From Dirofilaria immitis (Eukaryota; Nematoda; Chromadorea; Rhabditida; Onchocercidae), in contig JAKNDB010000085.1 in the NCBI GenBank assembly GCA_024305405.1, positions 310,001 through 374,000 of the forward strand: DNA of 64,000 nt, written 5' to 3'. Below the pieces are notes generated by a model. It was given only the letters and a program-made list of their open reading frames with translations. It was not told the origin of the DNA and made no database searches. Both the position numbers and the translations under genes were made by a program. Positions 58,097-64,000 of the stretch are shown piece after piece; within the stretch, counting starts at the first letter, position 1, and each line of letters starts with the position of its first letter.

Positions 58097-60885
58097 AACT
58101 TGCATTTCATGAAATACTTAAACTTTAGGATAGATAGCAAAATGAAAGTAACAATTGTTAGTTAATTTTTTAATTACTACTATAGGTAAAGATAATTAAT
58201 TATAAATTGAATCATTATCTTACAAATGTCATTCTTGTCAATATGACATGGTTACTGTACTTCACTTAATGTATTCATAGCTCGTTAATATGCCATTTTA
58301 AAAGTTACGGTAAACGTATTTGTAATTAAAATCACAAATGCAAATAAGTCGCTTTTTGAACTAATAAGACAATATCATAACTGCATCTTTTCATACGAGT
58401 TACCGAGAGTTTTGAACAATTCACAACGAAATTTATCAAATGATTGTCACAGATAAGCGGCAAATATATTCTTATCATGATAGAAAAAGGAACTTGGATA
58501 ATTTTTAATTGATGAGTTTATATTTGACAGATATAATAAGTTAAACAAAAAATCATGTATTTTTTGCTGGAGGAAATATCCTGCTAAGTGTTGCAGATCT
58601 AATGTTTTGATATTATATAGCTTTAGATAATCTTCACTTAACTCTCCAAATTATTAATAAAACAAAATTGATTAGTCTTGATTGTAGAAATATGTGAGCA
58701 GTACTCAAATCTCATGTATCACTTCATAGAATAATCAAAGCAATCATTTTGCAATGATGCAATAATAATTTTCGAGCACTCGTAGATTCATTGAAAAAGC
58801 AAGTTTAATAAACAGATCAATTCAGATGCCTGGTGCCTAAATTGTTATTAAAATGACGTATTAACCTAATACAGCAATGTCAATCTGATCTTTTATTCTC
58901 TAATCATAACTTATCATTTGATTAGTCAATCAATTTGAACAACTTATCTCACACTTTTTTCATACTTGCAACAGAACTGTATCATATGCATGCATAATAA
59001 TACCTCTCAATTGCTGTTATTCTACATGTAAACGCATTATTTTCATGCTTATCACATTGATCCTTATAGATAGCGATAAGAGTTATTGATAATTGCATAT
59101 AATATAAACAGCACACTGAGATATTTAATAGTCAACGAATTATACAGTAATCAATAATTCATTCCATTGAAATATGATAAATAAGGTTGTTGGGATTGAT
59201 AAATTTTTCGCATTATTTATTGATAAATGACTAATGCCAAAAAGTTTCATCATAATTATCGATCATCGCATAAATGCATTTTGGATGATTTTAAAAAATA
59301 GTCATCGTTATATTAATAGTAAATTCATGTCCATCACGATAGTATCAGCAAACAACCGTAGGTATACTATTATCATTCGTATTACATATTGATATTTGAA
59401 TGTATGACAGATGCCAGAGTGTAATTCAATTTTAGTTTTCATTTCCTTAAATAATACTAACAACTTAAAACGAAAAATAAAATACTTTCAATTAAGCTAT
59501 CCAAACTCACTTTACAGTAAAATCAATGGAAGTGTTCTTCCGGAAAAAAATACTTTTCCAACACGGAAATGCATTTGTAGTATAATTTTCATTTTTAACG
59601 TTTTTAGGAGCAATCTTTTTTGTACATGTAATACGTATGATTCACAAACTAACAATTTACAATAATGAGCGACGATCAAATTTTCCGAGAATCTTCGCAT
59701 AATTTATTCATTCGATGCGGCATATTTTGTTCTGCATTCCTATTCTAAACAAATCGTAGCAGCGCATCTGAAGTTTCTATCTCATTAAATCGATTGTTTT
59801 TTTTGTTATCGATTGACTTGGAGGAAAATTACAAAATCAGGCTATCATTATGTGAAAAGTTTGAAATGAGGCTCAGCTGATAAGGCGCAATTTATAGATG
59901 ATGAATTCTACTTAATCATGAAAGAGCAATAAGACTAAAATAGATTAATGTTTTCAATTCTAAGTTTTTACTGCCAGCTTCATCATAATACCATATAATT
60001 TATGGGCTAATAAAATGGTAATTTTAATCGCAATATTTTATAACAAGAGATTCCCCTACAATTTCCAAGCCAAATTTTTCACACGTCTATCATGAAGTTA
60101 CAGTGGATATTGCATAGATTTTGTTCCTTCTGCATTTCTGGATTTCTCAAATGAAACATAAAAATATTACATGCACGTCCAATGAATTGTTTGAATGTTA
60201 AGTAAGATTTGTCTTTGTTATAGTACAACGACAACGGTATCGACATACATGTATGATTCAAATGTCAATAATCAACTAAATTATGATCATCGTTGTTGCA
60301 CTTAAATATTCGCCTAATGAGAACTGTAAATTATATAGCAGAAAAAGTACTAGCTGGCACATCTTGGCAGATAGTAGCTTTTAGTGCCTCCTATAATCCT
60401 TTCAATACCATTTCTATATGTTAACAACATCTAGAAGTTTGCTTCAAAATTCATATTGCAAAAATTTTCTTGAAATATTTGAAATCAAATGATTTTAGCC
60501 AATTCCAATTACTGGATGATCAAGGTCAAAGAGGATCTGCTTAAAGCATATCATTATCGTAGTAATAGAGAGTGAATAATTCAGGCTTTCCTAACTTCTA
60601 TCGACAGAATTATTCATTGATAATGCAGAAAGAAATAGGAATTTAGTAAAAATCCTCAGCCAACAAATGATCATTATCATCAGCCACATTTTCTAATCAG
60701 TGGCACTATTGATAATTAGCAACCGGAACTTCATATTAATCATAATACCATTCATACATCAGAATATCATATTGCTATGATAATCTTGAAAATGCGATAC
60801 ATTGGGCAACAGCTAAAGATTAGAGATTGGAAAGTCATCAGCAGCGATCGTTTTTAAAAAGAATGAATAGCTTTTCTATGATTCT

Positions 60886-60929
60886 TTAAGACATTGCTTA
60901 GAGATTGTTATCTCCAAGCAATGTCTTAA
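60886..60929. repeat. Perfect 14-bp inverted repeat (hairpin)
   Basis: TTAAGACATTGCTT at 60886-60899 is the exact reverse complement of 60916-60929, with a 16-nt loop. Too short for a miRNA precursor. It could be a small foldback element or structural motif. Confidence 0.75.
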
Positions 60930-61904
60930 TGTTAAGATCTCACAATCTTCTTTACAACTATCATTAAAAATGATGAATTAATTACCACATTCCGTTATTT
61001 TTCATAAAAATAAGTTTAAAAAAGTGAGACAAGAGTACAGTATCTAATAGTTGGAATAATATTCTAAGCTATAACGAAGTAGGAATATTGAATAAATTTG
61101 TTTAATACAATGTGACAGCGTCAAACATTATCATCAAAATGTTAGAAAATTGTTTGGCTGATATTTTAAGGATAGAGCCAACAAAGTTAGATATAACTAG
61201 AGTTGTGATTCATCTTTCATCTACCAATTCCATCGATAAACTTTTGCATATATAGTAAACATTATACATTGCCATTACCGTGAAACAATGTCATTTAGTA
61301 CTCTTATTGCGTATGTCAATAAAGAAATGCTCGTATATAGACCTCTATATATGTTAGCATTACTTAATAGATGAATGTAAGATTATGTAGGAAATATTAC
61401 TTATCGTGTAATCCTATGATCGTCTTATTTCCATCTTTTCTAAGGATTGATAGATATCGTTGAAATTGTGAGGAAAATAGAAAAACAGAAATTCCTTTGT
61501 GTTGAATTTCGCGCGAAGGTGGGTGTTGTATGTGCGTGTTTTACTGTATGATGTAAGGTAAAATTATCATCTTTGTCTACGAGCTGCACTCCCAATATGA
61601 TAACAGTATCCCTATTCCTTACAGCCACAATTGTATCAGGATCCTCCACTTATGAAAGAAGAGAGTCCTGATCACCAAACCATTATACAGGATGTCTATC
61701 GATCATGTTACCATAATAAAGACTTAATTATCCATGTTTGAAGTTTTTTAAAGTGTGAGAAACAAGAAATTGAAGAAATGTGTGTTAACTGCGGAGAAAA
61801 GAATTACCCATGTCAAGTTTTTCACGATCAAGAAGAAATTGTTGATAGATAGTATATGACGTTTTAAATTTGCTAAAATAAGAAAATTCTGTCTGCATAC
61901 TTGA

Positions 61905-61974
61905 GTACATGAATGAGCATGTTAGCATATATCTTTTAGTAAGATTCTTCTCACAGAATGGACAAATATGCATC
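61905..61974 (-). pseudogene. C2H2 zinc-finger fragment (fossil)
   Basis: The minus strand encodes HICPFCEKNLTKRYM, the first half of a C2H2 finger with its CxxC pair and a TKRYM in the linker position. The expected HxxxH is lost or out of frame. It lies about 1.3 kb downstream, in gene orientation, of the finger remnants at 63234-63493 and may be part of the same decayed gene. Confidence 0.5.
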
Positions 61975-62470
61975 TTCTTTTCAATAGAAGTCATTTTTTT
62001 CCTTCGTTTCACTTTTTTAGAATTGATAGTGGTTCTATTTCTTACATTCTAAATTTCGCAAACAAGGCTAATGTCCGTTGCGTTTGCCCCTGCTCAAATT
62101 GTGATATTGTCCATCTCAGTCCATCTCACACTAAGTAAAAATCTTGAAATCTTTCAAATATTAGTTGGAAACAAATTAAAACAAATATTTTTAAATAGAA
62201 TGAAGAGGAAGGCAAATGCAAAAAGAAATATAATTTTGCAAACTATATCATAAATTAAGTCTTGTTTGATTCTCCTTTCTGAAGGTAAAATTATTCAGAT
62301 TGCACTTTCATTTGGCATAACATATTTTGGTGTTAATTTCAATAAAAAATATGCATTCGACAGAGAAAAAAATAAGAAAAAGCTACTACTTTTTATATCG
62401 TAAATGGTTTCATCCGGCAAGCAAGTCCGAAATTTCCATCCTTCGAATAATATAATGTTTTTTTTTGCAG

Positions 62471-62791
62471 GAATTACGTGAGATGAATTACAAAGCTGCA
62501 GAAATTTCGCAGCAGCAAGGAACTATTTTGAGGAAGAATTTAGAAGTAAAGGTGAATTTAAGGTGAAATAGATATGATTGATTTAGCCAGAAGAAAAGAT
62601 AAAAGAGAAATAAGATTTTAAAATTGAAGTATTGCTCAATTTTAGATATTTGTAATCCTATTTGGTCATACATTCGAGCTGACAGAAAAAATCGTGAGAA
62701 AACTGTTCAACAGTATTACTGCGATATATTCAAAAGCCTTGTGCAATTACATCATCGATATAACATTGCCCTATCTATCGAGTGTTCATGA
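62471..62791 (+). CDS. Probable C-terminal exons of an unidentified coiled-coil-like protein
   Basis: Exon 62471-62551 follows TTTTTTGCAG and ends AAG|GTGAAT. It encodes 27 residues rich in E, K and Q (ELREMNYKAAEISQQQG), compatible with a coiled coil. A second exon, 62686-62791, follows GCTGACAG and reads NREKTVQQYYCDIFKSLVQL to a TGA. Joining them in frame needs one A fewer in the A6 run 62686-62691. Upstream exons were not found, so this may be the 3' end of a gene with long introns, or a broken copy. Family not recognised. Confidence 0.4.
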
Positions 62792-63233
62792 CTATTAGCG
62801 CAACTTTTATTTCCATTTTATGGAATCAGTGTATGAATTTAAATAATTTTGTTACCTTTTAAATGTGATGCTTGATTGTTGTGAAACATTATCTTCAACT
62901 CTCTCCAATAATCAATTTTCTTAATTGTTGATGAAAATTTACCAAATCTAAAATTTTCGAAATTTGAAATCTACTAACATATATATATATATATAGTATT
63001 AAAATATATCAATTAAATATAGACTTACTGATAAGTTGCGTCTGAATTTGCTACATCTTAAGAATAATGTTGTCGTGAAATTTATATAATACAGAAATGA
63101 TTGAATTAAAGGCCAGTAATAAAACTTTTATCATCATTTATTCACTGGTAAATTACAGAAATGGATGCGATAGAATCAACTGTATTGGATGAAAATTTTT
63201 TCGGACGAAAATGGATGAAAAAAAATTTTTTTG

Positions 63234-63493
63234 CAGATGACTTTGCTGCTCTTGTATTTTCGCACCACTATGAGCTCGCACATGCTTTTTTAAATTTTCT
63301 TTTTGAGTGAAATTACTCTGACATTCCTAACAATTGTAGGACATCTCACCGCTATGAATTCCCATATGAGTTTTCAAATTCGACAATTGCGAGGAATTTT
63401 TCTTACAAGTCGAACAACTCTGTGGCTTATCACTGCTATGAGTTCGCATATAGGCTTTCAAATTGCATACCAATTGAGTTGAAATCAACTGGT
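63234..63493 (-). pseudogene. Decayed C2H2 zinc-finger array with internal stop
   Basis: The minus strand reads as about three consecutive C2H2 fingers: STQLVCNLKAYMRTH, CSTCKKNSSQLSNLKTHMGIH with linker SGEMSYNC, and ECQSNFTQKENLKKHVRAH with SGAK. The finger spacing and linkers are retained, but a TAG (63327-63329) interrupts the third finger between its two Cys. The usual F is replaced by S in the second finger and linkers are degraded (HSSDKPQ). Substitutions as well as a stop argue for a genuine pseudogene, unlike the indel-only breaks elsewhere. Confidence 0.75.
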
Positions 63494-63788
63494 TAAATTA
63501 TTCATCGCTAGAAAGGTATTAGTTGATATCGAAATATTGAAATTATTTCAAATTTGAAAATCCGACTTTATTAAGATCGATTTCAGATAAAACTTTTATT
63601 TGTTTGCTAAAAATAATTGCACATGGAAAATACAATATGTTTCACATTAAAATACCAAACATTTTTCTCGTCTAAATATGGTAATAAAAAACGATTCATA
63701 AAAAAGCGAGCTTGAAAAATTTGATAATCATGAATACTGTAAATTTTCTGCGAAGTAACGGAAACTTTTTCATAGCCTCATCGAAAAT

Positions 63789-63846
63789 GTTTGTATAAAT
63801 TTGCATAAACCGATGGGGTTTATGCAAATTGCAAATTTATACAAAC
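63789..63846. repeat. Interrupted inverted repeat (~23-bp arms)
   Basis: The left arm, 63789-63811, reads GTTTGTATAAATTTGCATAA then ACC. The right arm to 63846 is its reverse complement, interrupted by a 7-nt insertion (TTGCAAA). Arms are separated by only a few bases, so the single strand would fold strongly. Confidence 0.8.
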
Positions 63847-64000
63847 AAAAATCATAACTGTCTCTGTAATATCAATGTAATGGGCAGCAAAAGTCAATAT
63901 TACTATTTAATTCTTTTCATTTCAAAATTTTGATGATTTATTAATGCGATTTTTATCTTTCCGTTAATATGCCTCATTTAGAATATATGAAAAAATTGAA

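Larger units (their letters stand above)
56922..62470. other. Gene-poor stretch
   Basis: About 5.5 kb with no coding exon that I can support firmly. It contains a two-copy repeat (57963-58096), a perfect 14-bp hairpin (60886-60929) and a zinc-finger fossil (61905-61974, -). A + strand TATATAAAC at about 57464 resembles a TATA box, but no gene follows. Confidence 0.45.
62792..64000. other. Window end: zinc-finger fossil and hairpin, otherwise non-coding
   Basis: Apart from the decayed zinc fingers (63234-63493) and the hairpin (63789-63846), I see only AT-rich sequence, including a (TA)n run at about 62979-62995. Confidence 0.5.

Noticed and set aside
61139..61258. 39-codon + ORF (MLENCLADILRIEPTKLD...)
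   Set aside because: Protein-like composition but single, short, without splice sites or known family. Not enough to call a gene.

Overview
The window looks like nuclear DNA of a nematode. It is very AT-rich, with small exons separated by AT-rich introns of about 100 to 700 bp, TTTCAG-type 3' splice sites, and proteins that read as animal orthologues. A degraded sequence resembling the nematode spliced leader SL1 sits in one intron. A spirurid or filarial-type worm is my best guess, but species cannot be decided from this sequence alone.

Layout. 818-2396 (+): small secreted Kunitz-domain protein. 4875-11745 (-): CK1/TTBK-like protein kinase whose second intron carries a 24-bp minisatellite and about 3.44 kb of almost pure (ATT)n. 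12832-37851 (+): a same-strand run of seipin, JAMP/JKAMP, a small unassigned gene, PGAP3 and FANCD2, spaced 450-990 bp apart. This is compatible with an operon or a loose co-directional cluster. 37852-49453: gene-poor, with two large minisatellites (23-bp and about 37-bp units), Z-DNA-prone alternating tracts and microsatellites. 49454-52834 (+): cysteine-rich secreted or membrane-anchored protein with a Thr-rich stalk. 55620-56921 (-): probable small acidic protein, reconstructed from phase-compatible exons. 61.9-63.5 kb: fossil C2H2 zinc-finger pieces (-) and two probable C-terminal exons of an unidentified (+) gene.

Functional themes. Three of the clustered genes act at the ER: seipin in lipid-droplet biogenesis, JAMP in ERAD and proteasome recruitment, PGAP3 in GPI lipid remodelling. 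FANCD2 acts in interstrand-crosslink repair. The unassigned gene between JAMP and PGAP3 has a weak by-eye resemblance to the N-terminal half of HUS1.

Two cross-cutting observations matter for anyone using this annotation. First, the kinase, seipin, JAMP, FANCD2, the Thr-stalk gene and the small acidic gene all have 1-nt reading-frame breaks, mostly in homopolymer runs, while the encoded protein stays conserved on both sides. That pattern points to consensus errors of a long-read assembly rather than to several neighbouring pseudogenes. Second, several introns whose boundaries are fixed by protein homology have non-GT or poor 5' splice sites: three GC-AG introns, one apparent AT-AG intron, and GTTCGA, GTTTGA and GTTCCT donors.
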